64,000 nt of DNA from Favolaschia claudopus. Lineage: Eukaryota > Basidiomycota > Agaricomycetes > Agaricales > Mycenaceae. Below the pieces are notes generated by a model that saw nothing but the letters and a program-made list of their open reading frames with translations, did no database searches and was not told the DNA's origin. Location of the stretch: positions 1 to 64,000 of the forward strand of contig JAWWNJ010000230.1 of assembly GCA_037176885.1 (NCBI GenBank). Direction: 5' to 3'. Of the stretch, positions 34,250-45,080 are shown piece by piece. The position numbers were made by a program, and so were the translations under genes. Each line of letters begins with the position of its first letter. The first letter of the stretch is position 1.

Positions 34250-36165
34250 GAATGAGTTGAGGTTCGTAATACAATCCAAGCTTCCCCATTCATCGGTATA
34301 GGGCTCCAAAATGCAGATGCTTACAAATGACTGGGTGCTTTGTAAGCACAGCTGTAAGCCCTTTCCTCGGATTTCGGATATCCAGCTGTCGCTGTCACTG
34401 TCCATGTGACTTCGGACTACGCGCCGAATGTTTCCGACTCCGAGTGCTCAACTTTCGTTCAACTCTTGCTCAGCTCAAGTTCAATTGGCCTGCTTGAACC
34501 TCATGTGCTGTGATAAATATATGTACAGTACCTTACCAACACCTATATACTCAATGGTTGCTTGCTCATTAAGAAAGAATTCAGTAAGCATCCAATGCTT
34601 TGAGCAACTTCAAAAAATTACCAGACTTTGTGCTACTACCAGTGTCTTGGATATACTTACCACTATCCAGTGAGTATAAGCTTTAGCTGTCAAAATTAAT
34701 AATCCAGAAAAAACAGGGCCGCTGAGTCACTGCAACCAGATTCATCAGGAGCAGAGTTTTGAAGGTGAATACTGTACAATTACGTTCAAATCGTTAATCA
34801 CGCGTCACACCCACCTCTGTCGAACCGAATTTTTGCCCTGTGTCACTGACTCACGCCTCACACGGGCCATTGTCGAAAAAAATCCTTCAAAATGGGATTT
34901 TGCTCAAAAAATCACTTTGCTAGTAATGTGGGCCCTCTGGTGTGTTTTCTTGACTTCTTATGTTCAATTTCTTCTAGGTTTCCACGTGAAGTGATTTTCA
35001 ACTGAATTCTCGGTACCGTCTGAAATGCGGTTTTTTTGCTCAAGGTATAGTATTTCTCCACCGCATTCCCAATCCTCGCGGAAAAAATCCAGACTCACTT
35101 ACTCAATGTTTTCAGAAATCGGGCGAAACACTGCTTGAGCCAATGATGACACCCGAATTTAGCAAGATTAGCTACTGTACATGAATGAATTGGACGTATT
35201 CGACTACGATATTGAATTCCCATTCGCACTGAAGCAAGCTTACCCTCCTACTCGGTGTTACAAAAAGTAACCGATAATTTGGTCACTCCTTCACGGCCAC
35301 GTGATATTTTTTCGTGTCGCGCTTCAAATATACCCCTGACAATTCTCTACAGCATACATGAAAAGATCCCTGACATTCCTTGTCTGAGGCTCCTGAGACT
35401 TGTCAACAAACTGAACGTCATAGTATTTTTGCATGCAGCCGGCACAAACCACACAAAAACTCGAAAGATATCCACAATATCTGATCAACGTACCGGATTT
35501 CCAACCTGCATTTGATAAAGACGATACTATCCCATCCAGTCATACAAAATACTTGTGAAAACGGCGTCAAAATAGTGTGAAAAGAGGTCGCCCATATTTC
35601 ACCTCGAATTTGTCCCTGTTGTTGATCCCGGTTAATGAGGAGGGTAGATGATGATAATATATGTCGCTGAATAGCTCTTGGTTACTTGATTGACACAGAG
35701 AGCAAGAGAGCTGCTGGAATTTTCACATTAATCCCATCTTTTTGTAGCAAAACGAGCTGATACCCAGCTTGAAACTGAATCAAATCTGAGTGGTGGAATT
35801 CAGACGCTCAAAAAAGCCCCAATGACATGGTTCAGACAGACCAAATTTGGTCAGACAATAGAATCGTGTATAAAATACAACATAGAATACTTGAAACTGT
35901 GTTTCCTGTGCTAACAAAGCGAGAGCCAAATGGTTTCTTCTAAATAAGGCAAAATGTTAGCTGTCAGATTGAACCGACTGGTGCGAGACATTCGCGGCGT
36001 CGTTTCTCCCAAACTGCCATACAATTGGGTACAGAACATCCCGATGAACATTTCTATGTGCTTGAACCAACAAAATACTACACGATTCGGCCTAAAATGG
36101 CACATTGTCGGTCACTTTTTGTAACACCGAGTATGTGGACCATTGTCCACATACCCAACATGTTA
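34250..36165. repeat. Dispersed repeat (about 1.0 kb), interrupted by the 881-bp MITE
   Basis: 34250-35250 plus 36132-36165 match 57712-58605 in inverted orientation, including CATTCATCGGTATAGGGCTC and TATACTCAATGGTTGC blocks. One end of the family carries the palindrome TATGTGGACCATTGTCCACA; the other end carries a palindromic AAGCTTGCTTCCCCATT-type sequence in the 58.6-kb copy. A short piece of the same end recurs at 5260-5310. No gene is conserved between the copies. Confidence 0.75.
35251..36131. mobile_element. Tc1/mariner-type MITE, 881 bp, complete, TA duplication
   Basis: Terminal repeats start CTCGGTGTTACAAAAAGT on both ends, flanked by TA at 35249-35250 and 36132-36133. The site without the element is present at 5274-5300 and, inverted, at about 57712-57760 (CCTCCTATGTGGACC), proving the boundaries. 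The right 502 bp match the window start with two differences. No transposase frame was recognised. Confidence 0.9.
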
Positions 36166-36778
36166 AGGAGACCCTCCCGTGACGGGAGGGTTATTTAACA
36201 TGGGTATGTTAATAACAAGGGTTTATAACATGACGTAAGCCCACCCAGAACTTTTTTTCCCCCCTGATTTTCGCCTGATTTTCTTGAAATTTGCCTCCGG
36301 GCAGACGAGAGCGATTTTTGACCCAATTCTCAGCATCCCAATGACGAAATTGAGCTGCAAAAGTGGTGTCTAAGGCACCGCAGGGGCGCCTTCCTAACAC
36401 ATAAATAACAAGTGTTTCTGTTGTGAGAAATGTAATTTACATGTTAATAACAGTGTTATAAAGTACCTACACAGCGCTAAAGGGCGGCTTCAGTCTCGTC
36501 GGTTTCCATGCTTTCGGACAAAACATAATAATAATGGGCCCAGTGCCTCACTTGGGGGACGAAATGCCGGGGGACAAACAGGCAACAAGTATGAATTCCC
36601 ACACGGATCGCATGGCAGTGTCAGCTTGACCAATCGCGTAAGTTACAATTCGAAGAATGACTCACATGAGCCACATGCATCAGAAACCCTAGAACTTCGA
36701 AGCATGAAAAGTATGTAACCTAACTTATTATGTACTTAACCAAGTGACTTATTCCAGTCCCCTGCCCCTCTCCCCCTC
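36166..36778. other. Intergenic, no gene; short hairpin at 36172-36193
   Basis: The sequence around ACCCTCCCGTGACGGGAGGG forms a short perfect hairpin. Repeated GTTAATAACA-like motifs occur at 36205-36460. The last 60 bases are pyrimidine-rich (CCCCTGCCCCTCTCCCCCTC) just before the ATG at 36779, a common fungal leader context. Confidence 0.4.
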
Positions 36779-37190
36779 ATGGCCTCCACTCCAGAGAACG
36801 TGAAACTGCTGCTTGGGCCTATATTTGCAGGAACAGCCGTGAGCCCAGTTTTTCAAAAGAAAGACCTCGACAACTCATATAAAGCCTGTCATAGCTGAAT
36901 ATCTTTTTGTTTGGTATATGCGCCGCACAGTTCACAACGTACTTCGTGTCCGCGCGCAGAAGACAGGATACCTTGATCATACGGTGCGGCATCGACAGAA
37001 CTTGTCTCTTCATGACATCTCAAAGTATTTAAGCATTCTTGTCGTTTGGGAATTCCTCCTCAGCATTTTTTGTGCTGTTGTTTCCGCCTATTTTGTGTGG
37101 CTTTACCTAGTCGAGAACTACTTCAACCCAGCGTTTCTGGCGTCCGCACCCTGGCCACTAACCGCCGTTCCCCTTTTATCTGGACTGTAA

Positions 37191-37328
37191 GGCTCCATTC
37201 GGTTGCGTCACTTCGGAGCACTTGACGTCACTTAAGAGTATTTCTCACCAAAAATTTGGCGTGGAATTTTTCCCAAGTGCTCCAAAGTGACGCTAAGTGA
37301 CGCTAAGACACGACAGCCGAATGGAGCC
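37191..37328. mobile_element. 138-bp MITE in an intron, TAA duplication
   Basis: The ends are inverted copies of GGCTCCATTCGG, flanked by TAA at 37188-37190 and 37329-37331. A 3-bp TAA duplication is typical of PIF/Harbinger elements. Removing the MITE and one TAA shortens the host intron from 196 to 55 nt, the normal size here. Confidence 0.85.
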
Positions 37329-37962
37329 TAAGAGATCCTATTCGCGTGTGAGTGGGGGGTCTCGCTGATGCCCGTTGTTCAGATCGGCTTGTCCCGTTCA
37401 GATATTCATGGCGCACCGAGTTTTCCGCCTGTCAAAGTCACGCTTCCTGTTCGTCCTAATGGTGTTCCTCACATTTTCCAACGTCCGTAGCATGATTGTG
37501 TCTGTAACAAAAGATTTGAGTTTCGAGTTTCTAGGGATGTATTGCGGCTGCGACGAGCGTGCTTGCTTTTGGATTGAAGTAGGAAATCTGCATTTAGGTG
37601 CCTTCTGCAAAGACTCATTGACCCAGGTTCGATCAGGGGTCTCGCCTTACTCCAGTCGTCGATTCCTGGCTGGCAGTTACTGTGGCCAACGATCTGATTG
37701 TAACGTATGCATTATGCTCTGTTGAATTATTGTCAACCGATGGCGCACAACTCTAGATTGCTGCTGATTTACTACCTCCACAAGAGTCGAACAGGATTCA
37801 ATAGTTTGCACATATTTTCTTCACATGCTACTCAGCTGACCCCGGGGCATAGAAACAAACCATCTGATCACCCGTCTCATTCGTTCTGCACTCGAGAGTG
37901 CCGTATTCGCGACTTTTCTCTCGGTGAGCGCCAGTTCTTCTGCTGTGGTTCAGGTTGCTATA

Positions 37963-38647
37963 CAGTGGTGGCAAATAGAAATTGCCGTGGCTTTTTGGTG
38001 AAAATCTGGCTGTATAATTCACCGAATGACCTCAAATAAAATGCAGAGATGGGTATGTGATACTTCTGTACCTCGTAGAGCACTCAGCAATATATTATGC
38101 CCTGAGAATGCATCAATCATAGGATCATTTCCGATTTTTGCCATATCCGGAAAAACACAATGAACCCTCAGCGAAAAGCTGTCATAATAGGATGAAAGTA
38201 CTTGAAAAACAGTCCTAGTTTCTACCTTGGTTGAATGGAATTGACTCTCATTTGAGCTCACAGCAGCCGCTCAAAGTTGGCTATTTTCACACAAAATAGC
38301 TGAAAATGCAGAGAAAATAGCTAAAAGGACCAACTTCAAGCAGCCGTTGAGAGCTCAAATGAGGGTCAATTCCAGTCAATCAAAGTGGGAACTAGCATTG
38401 TTTTTTAAGTACTTTCATTCTATTATGACACTTTTTTGCTGAGGATACATTGAGCTTTTCCAGATATGGCAATAATCAGAAACTGTCCTGTTATTGATGC
38501 ATTGTCAGGGCATAATATATAGCTGAGTGTTCTAAGTGGTACAGTAGTATCATATAGTTATCTCTACATCTTATTCTAGGTCATTCGGTCAAGTATACAG
38601 TAAGATTTTGGCCAAAAAACCACGGCAATCTCTATTTGCCACCACTG
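37963..38647. mobile_element. 685-bp MITE in a coding exon, TA duplication
   Basis: About 70 bp at each end are inverted copies starting CAGTGGTGGCAAATAG, flanked by TA at 37961-37962 and 38648-38649. A second nested pair of inverted arms (GAATTGACTCTCATTTGAGC type, 38225-38390) lies in the middle. It interrupts the DUF6534-like gene between VVQVA and its C-terminal exon. Confidence 0.8.
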
Positions 38648-38874
38648 TATGTATTCATCCGTAGATAATGGTCTTGATCATGTTTGTAAGTACTTGCCTT
38701 GTTGGGTAGCAGCCCCCGGATACTGATGATCTATAGACCGTATTTCCCCGGACAGGCTTCCATCTGATGTTCTCCCAGCCAATGGGTCGCATCTACACGT
38801 CAGTCCCACCTGCGACTCTCTCTGCTGGATCTCACCCGTCCCTAGGAGCACGTTATTATCGGTATAGAAACTAA

Positions 38875-39329
38875 CCAGCACAGAAGCGCGGCTGAACGGT
38901 CATTACAGACACTGAATGGACGAGAATCTCTTTGCCACGACGTCTATGAAAGTCATTTTGTTGACGCCGAACAACTGGACCTTAGACCGATTCGTCCGCC
39001 CGTTCGACCGTTCCTACACTACCTTTTACTCTTACTGAACTCAAATCAGGGAATATCAAAAATCACCGTGGAAAGTAATGACGATAAATAGCTTAGCGGA
39101 TTGTCCTTCTTTCATTTATTGCTCGCGCTGTCACTCTCTCTGCTTGCTGCTACATACTTGTCTGTTTAACGCAAAGCGTTTCACCCACTCGCTTCACATC
39201 CCTCGTTTTGCATCCTAGTCTACAGAGAGAATTATTTTCAAAACCTGAGAACAATGTTCCGTTATCCTCTCGGCCAATTATCAGATGACCACTCTCAAGT
39301 CATTGCCCAGGTTAACGTAGAGTCCAAAA
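38875..39329. other. Intergenic, no gene seen
   Basis: No exon was recognised. A partial duplication of CATTGCCCAGGTTAACGTAG at 39301 and 39411 links the right end of this stretch to the helicase fragment that follows. Confidence 0.4.
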
Positions 39330-39640
39330 TTCAATTGCAGATTTGTGTAGAATTTCGCCGGTCCGTCGAGCTGTTCATCAGATGAACACTCTCAACAATG
39401 TTCGCGCGGTCATTGCCCAGGTTAACGTAGAAGGCTTTGTGAAAATCGATCTCGAGGGCCGCGCAAATCTCGCGCTCGGCCTCCGGTGTAATGGTGGCGG
39501 ATGTGCGAAGAACAGGGACGCGGGTGGGGAGCAGCGAGCGGAGGCGGGATAGCAGTTGGTATTGAGGTCGAAATTCACTTCCCCAGATGCGAATGAGATA
39601 GCTTCGTCAACGGCGACGAAAAGAACACGCCCGATCTTTG
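39330..39640 (-). pseudogene. RecQ-like DNA helicase fragment, frameshifted at the DEAH box
   Basis: The minus strand encodes GRVLFVAVDEA (Walker B/DEAH region), then after a frameshift WGSEFRPQYQLLSRLRSLLP, followed by VPVLRTSATITPEAE (motif III TSAT) and LGNDRANIVESVH. This order and spacing match the RecQ family of 3'-5' DNA helicases found in many copies in basidiomycete genomes. The nucleotide-binding N terminus and the C-terminal RecA lobe are missing. A different RecQ-like N terminus is present at 60876-61180. Confidence 0.65.
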
Positions 39641-39778
39641 CCCGAGCTTGCGTCGGATCTACTCGAGTCGATTCGTTGCAAATTCGTCGAGTCAGGAACT
39701 CGCCGGCAACTCGATCGATCGAGTTGATGCGAGTCGAAACTCGAGTTTGGGATCGAGTTGGTTTCCACGCTTTTGCTA

Positions 39779-40192
39779 TGGTGCGCGTCACTTAGTCACC
39801 GCCTCCTTTGCACTACTGCCAAATCGGCCGGAGGCCGAAATTTTTTCAAAACACCCTATTGAAGTTATATTGAAGCCTGGATTTCAATCAATTTGGGGAC
39901 TTTTTGAGTGGACTTTTGACGCACCGGTACCTACTGGTGCGATTTGCTCTTGGCATAGGAGTGGTGTTTGATTTCCCTCGTATTGAGCAAGATCGAAATT
40001 GGTGTATGCTGCCAAATTGGGTGGGGTGAAAATTTATAGCTCCTTCAATTATTTAAATTTTAGAAATCCCTCTTGGGAAGTTGTTCCTCTGTTGAAAAGG
40101 AGTCGTTTTGCAAGAGGAATAAAAATTAGGGCAAAAACTGGGGTCACAGTCAGCGTTGTCACGGAGAGGCGGTGACTAAGTGACGCGCACCA
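39779..40192. mobile_element. 414-bp MITE, TA duplication
   Basis: The ends are inverted copies of TGGTGCGCGTCACTTAGTCA extending through CCGCCTC, with TA on both sides (39777-39778 and 40193-40194). No gene lies inside. It sits upstream of the helicase fragment. Confidence 0.8.
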
Positions 40193-40564
40193 TAGACACA
40201 GCTTCCTTCGGCGTACGGATCAACCCGTTGCTGCCGCATGTCGGCAATAATCATACACGGTCACCTGCTTTCGTGTAAGCTTTGAAAATTGAATTCTAAA
40301 GTTTCGGCCTTCGGTACGATTTCCTCTACTGGATTATCACCCGCTCATCAGCAGTATAAGGCAAGTATAAGGGCCGTCAGGTCCATAAGGCTGATTAGGG
40401 CCTATACGTCATTTCTGGATCAAATAATGCTGCCCTCGACCTGAACCTGATAAGCACGTATCTGGGCTGGTATGTAAGGCAAATTTGATTTTTCCGACAC
40501 ACTTGCTTACATTGGAAGCCAGTTCTCACGAACCCTCCCGAGCTATGTATGATACCGGGTGGTA

Positions 40565-41005
40565 AGGTAGACCCCATCCACCCTCGACGAACATCACATG
40601 ATATTTCCATTTTCGGCGAAGTTCACAAAAACTGGTCCATTCCATACCTTGCAGCTTTAATTAGCCAAATCCCTTCGACCAGATTGTGTATTTGTCCTGT
40701 ATCTTACTTTTCTTCCCTCAATCCATAACATTTTAGTATCTCCCTGAGCTGGAATTATCGAAGATAGCGGCAGTGTACCAAAATGGATCTCTCGTTGATG
40801 TCCCATCACAAAAACCTAGTTGGCTTAATTCGAGCTTGCACACCGATTGTAGAGCTCTAGTACTTTGTATATACACCCTTTATAACAATTTAAACAAATT
40901 GGTCGAAGGAATTTGGCTCATACTACGTGAGTCCTTCAATATTGACGATCTCGCCGAAAATAGAAAAGTCATGTGATGTTCGTCGAGGGTGGATGGGGTC
41001 TACCT
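40565..41005. mobile_element. 441-bp MITE, TA duplication
   Basis: The ends are inverted copies of AGGTAGACCCCATCCACCCT continuing through TCGACGAACATCACATGA, with TA at 40563-40564 and 41006-41007. The truncated copy at 9313-9410 belongs to the same family. No gene lies inside. Confidence 0.8.
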
Positions 41006-42650
41006 TACCATCGACGCGCCTGGTCTTATGAGTTCAACGGGCGAACCCTCCGCGAGATTCTCGAAGAAGACCACATCCATCTAATTCCTATCTGAGTCAA
41101 CCAGATTGTAGCCAACATACATTTACAACTTTGAACTGGGGAAAAAGGAGATATGTCGCTACAAGGCTCACAAAACTTTTGCCATTTTTGCTGTTTTGCG
41201 GCCCTTCTAGCAAACCAACACCTGTATATTTTTGGCCAAATCAAACTGTCAGATGTATTTGACCGCACGTAGGAATGCATATTGCTCATATTGCATAGGG
41301 TCTAAGGGTCCACGGAGCTGATGCATTATGAGCTATTCAACTAGATCTGGACCTGGCACTACGAGTAATTCATTTGAAGCCAGGATTCGATTCATTTATT
41401 TTGTACACCGAACATGCGCCGTCGCCTCAGCTCGTTCAAATCGATCTCTCCATCATCTCCACTCTTGGCTCTCTGATTTTCGCGACTGATCCACCGTAGC
41501 TTCATGTCCAAGCAGATCCCGAAGCCTCTTCCCATTCCGCGCGATATTGGGCGGTGACAAAGGAGGAAGAACATAGGAATAGGTCGGTGACGAGGCTTTG
41601 CGCTGCGGTGCAGACGCCCCCATTGGCACCGCTCAAACAGACGAGGGTACAATCTACTCGCCGACAAATGAAGAAGCCGGCGTGCTTTGTGCAGACGGCT
41701 CATTCGAAGCTACGCGTTGCACGGGGCCTGCTCATTCTCTGCCTCCATAATCGCACGTCGCTTGGTATGTTGTACCTGCACATCATCAGCCGGCGTCTTT
41801 CCAAGTGCTCGTAAAACATCGTGTGCCAGGAAGCGCTTATTTTCCTGCTTCGGTGTACGCGTCGTGGACCTGTCGTTCTCGGGCAACGCCCGCTTGGTTC
41901 CAATTAACATCGACGCCTCAACAGGAACCGAGTTCGGAGGTTACGGGAAAGTTGCCTCTGGTGCGTCCACAACCACAACAGCAGTGAACGGTTCGTACGT
42001 CTCTTTTTGCTTTTGCGTGAGTGGCAAGGCGAGCAACTCGTTCACCCCGGCCTGGTTGACGAAAATACTGACCGCCCCCCTGGCATTAAGCTTTTTGAAC
42101 GTACGCACGCGATGTGACGCGACGCGTTGGCGAGGATGGCCGACGTGTCATACTGTACCATTTCGACCAAAGATTCATCAAACTTTCAGTCCGAGATGCC
42201 CGAAAATTTTTGTTTTGAATTAAGGCGATTTTTGCCCACATCAAATGAAATCGGTTGTGACCTGTGACCTGAAAATCGGTCGAAATGGTACAGTAGTATG
42301 CGTGCCGTATTCGCATTCTGGGGCGGCGCAGCTTCCCGGCGGTGCGGCGGCGGCGGCGCCGTGGTTCTAGCCAAGTTACGGCATGCCATCATAAGACTGA
42401 TCCACCCCATCCTCGGCAAACTCGAACCAACGGTCACGTGTCCGCGTACAGTACGAACCTACATACACGGCCAGACGTTCAGATGGGCGACGCTAAGTGA
42501 GGGTTTTATCAAGCGCCGGTTAACCTGGAATATGTGCTCAGTTTGTAGTGATTAGCACTTAACCCAAACCACTTACTTACTTTGGGATCTGCTTCAACTC
42601 GGCGTCTGCACTTGAGCTGAGCACAAACCGGCATCCTATAGGCTATCCTA
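41006..42650. other. Degenerate region with an unassigned minus-strand coding relic
   Basis: At about 42060-41710 the minus strand has two stretches with protein-like composition in different frames, one reading NQAGVNELLALPLTQKQKET and the other FLAHDVLRALGKTPADDVQV. The frame change and stops between them suggest a decayed gene. I do not recognise the family. 41255-41340 resembles 1985-2060 and 22640-22690. Confidence 0.35.
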
Positions 42651-42652
42651 TA

Positions 42653-44575
42653 CTGTAGCACTTTGTATGGGTGAAACGTAACGCGTAACGCCCGCCCTGT
42701 TTCGTTTCAACGGTAACGCATAACGGTCGGGTGGTTTCCCTGAGGACTGCGTGACATACAAAGATGTCGAATTATCATGTTTGTGGCTGTAGAATCTAGC
42801 TGAATCTACTGCTATAACCCTCCTCCTCCTCACTGCACTCAATCATCTACAATCTTCGTCAAGATAGAACCGGTACGGTGCATCGGAGACCACGGGCAAG
42901 GTGCTGAGCAGGTGTACCAGAAGCTGGCCGAGGTAGTTTAACTAGTCGCTCGAAGAGGGCTTGTGGCAGTGTTCCTTTTTAAGGCCTTAGGATGAAAAAT
43001 ACAAATTTTTCCGGGCTTTTTTAGATGCATTTTTCGGGGAGTTCCAAAGCGGTTTTGCTTCTTATGGCTTGCTGCAGCTGAGTTTTGGCTGAACTTGAGG
43101 TTTGTGGACTGAAATTGCGCCCGCCAGGGCAATGCAGGTAGCCGAGCTGAGAGCTTGACCCATGTTCCGACGCGCTTCAGCAGAATCAACGGAACCTGCC
43201 GGACATTGCCATTGAGAATTCGGGCCTTTGGCAGCTGCCAAGTTGCCAACCCAGCTGCCGAACCTGCTGAACGTAGCCGAGAAGGGTGACATAATCCAAG
43301 GTAAGGCTTAATTAAGGGTTAAGATGGATCCAGCTTCATGTTAACCCTTAGCATTAACTTGAAATTAAGGGTTAATTCATTCTAAGGCTTAACCCTTAGG
43401 AGGAACACTGGCTTGTGGTGGACCCGTCGCTGGTTTAGGTGTCTGAGCGTGCGCCACGGCGCAGTATTCATGAAAAAAAAATTGGTGTATTACGGAGCCC
43501 GTAACAAGAGAAATGCAATCAAAAGGGCTATGGATACAAAGAAAGCATAAACGAGAGCTAAAAATTGCCCAGAATCCGTTCAACGTTTGGAAATAGACTT
43601 TATCGGTGTTTGCCCGCCCGTTTCCAAAATTCTATGATCTGAGGCCGTTTCTGGTTTCCATGCGTAGCGTTTCCAGTCACGCTCGAGGGTCTGTTTCCAC
43701 TCGTGCAATTCCGCCTCCACATGACTTCCCAATCGGGAAACTTTTCTCGGTCCCTCGGCGACCGGTCTGATGGCGGCGGCCTTTTGGCAGGAGGTGACAA
43801 GCAAGGCCACACAACACGCACCCTTGCCTTCTCCCACCACCATCTCCTCCCTGCGCTGCCTCCAGTCTTCTCTCGCCTCCGTCAAGTCCACTCCCGCGGC
43901 TACCGCTGCCCTCACAAGTCGTGTCGATGCACTCTCTTCGCCATCGCTCTGGTCTCGACCATGTAAATGTGGGCTCGCTGCTCCTCGCCGCCGCTCGTCA
44001 ATCACGCCACCTTAACTGGACAGTTGTATCCCCTGTCAGCAACGTCGGCAACATTCTCCCCACGCCCTTGGCCCTGAACAGGACTGCCCTCGCCCAACGC
44101 GAGACCCTCAAAAGCGCGCCCTGCTGCCCTCACGCCGCCCCGCCTTTGCCGTCCGCTTCTGAGGAGGCAACTCCCTCATCTTTTGCTACCTCACTCTGCT
44201 TACATATGGGTCCTCTTCCTACCCTCGCTTTGTCCGCATTCCCAAGCCCGCCCCCCGTCATTTCCATACGCTTACTCCCGACTTGTCCCTACTCTCATTA
44301 TGTACTTTGATCTCGTATACTGTCAATGTTAAATTTTCTATCCCTCTATCCTTTGAATCTCAATGTACTTATCATCTCTGACCCATCCAACGACTCGTCG
44401 CAAACGTTGCTTCGTCGAGATAACAAGTCCTCAGGCCTCAGGCTGTGCCGGCAATCACCGAGAGCCACACATCAAAATGCACTGCCCCGTCCGCCGAAAG
44501 ATATTTCCCGATTGGGTTCGCACGTGGAGGCGGAATTGAATCAACTGTCTGTTTCACCCATACAAAGTGCTACAG
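42653..44575. mobile_element. 1.92-kb TIR element, TA duplication, with nested hAT MITE
   Basis: Both ends carry an exact 25-bp inverted repeat beginning CTGTAGCACTTTGTATGGGT, with TA at 42651-42652 and 44576-44577. A sequence encoding SRLGSHVEAEL occurs near 43690-43750 on the minus strand and again near 44500-44545 on the plus strand, forming an internal inverted duplication. No transposase was recognised, so the element appears non-autonomous or decayed. Confidence 0.75.
42967..43410. mobile_element. hAT-type MITE, 444 bp, 8-bp target duplication
   Basis: The element begins CAGTGTTCC and ends GGAACACTG, with GCTTGTGG directly repeated at 42959-42966 and 43411-43418. It lies inside the 1.92-kb element and is therefore younger. 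Blocks of TTAACCCTTAG-type sequence near the right end resemble those at 22354-22576, suggesting a related family. Confidence 0.85.
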
Positions 44576-44639
44576 TACATGAAAACACAAGGATCAGCTC
44601 ACGTGAAAAGTAACATGACTTTGACGTGAAACCACGGGA

Positions 44640-45080
44640 CCATGTCGAGATGTCGCTGCCGACTGTCGAGATGTTGCTCCCGGTTCCCATGAACGTTCCC
44701 GACGGCGCCGCGCACCGCGAGTGCAGCGAGCGGTAGTGCGGCGCCGAGGGCACGCAATCCAGCAGAGAAATTACTATCATACACCCGGGGTTTGGGGCGG
44801 AGCCCCGACAAGCTGTGCACCAGCCGTAGGGAGGGACGCGAGCGCAGCGAGCCGGCCCTGCCGAAGGCGGGGTGCTCTTGAAAAGAGGGCCAGGCCATCA
44901 GTCGCGTGACTTTTGACAGAAAGTCACGGGGTCAATGTCGAGATGTTGAGATCGTACGAGACGTCGCGAGCGGAGCGAGCGCAGCGGGGTTTGGGGCGGC
45001 CAGCCCCAACAAGCTGTGTGACCGAACGGAGGGAGGCCGGCGAGCGCAGCGAGTCGGCCGTGCCGGAGGCAGGGAGGTAA
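44640..45080. repeat. GC-rich two-module repeat, direct orientation
   Basis: This unit carries both modules found inverted at 25437-25830; the second module is also found alone at 15087-15285. Each module has GGGGTTTGGGGCGG, an AACAAGCTGTG or GACAAGCTGTG block and the CGAGCGCAGCGAG palindrome. GTCGAGATGTTGAGATCGT precedes the second module here and at 15.1 kb. Confidence 0.7.

Larger units (their letters stand above)
36779..38874 (+). pseudogene. DUF6534-like fungal integral membrane protein gene with two MITE insertions
   Basis: Exons inferred: 36779-36838, 36895-36983, 37034-37186, one starting at 37383, one ending at 37704, 37757-37803, 37853-37962, and a last one ending with TAA at 38872-38874. 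Recognisable parts in order are VKLLLGPIFAGTA, LNIFLFGICAAQFTTYF, VWEFLLSIFCAVVSAYFVW, VQIFMAHRVFRLSKSR, WLAVTVANDLIV, LLLIYYLHKSRTGFN, NHLITRLIRSALES, and MGRIYTSVPPATL. These hydrophobic segments and the YYL-x-KSRTGFN motif are hallmarks of the DUF6534 family of seven-helix-like membrane proteins of unknown function. One MITE (37191-37328) sits inside an intron; a second (37963-38647) splits a coding exon and adds a stop soon after its terminal repeat. A TAG just past the second MITE suggests further decay. Confidence 0.7.

Noticed and set aside
41392..41703. Arginine-rich minus-strand frame
   Set aside because: Looks like a shadow of a decayed region; no motif recognised.
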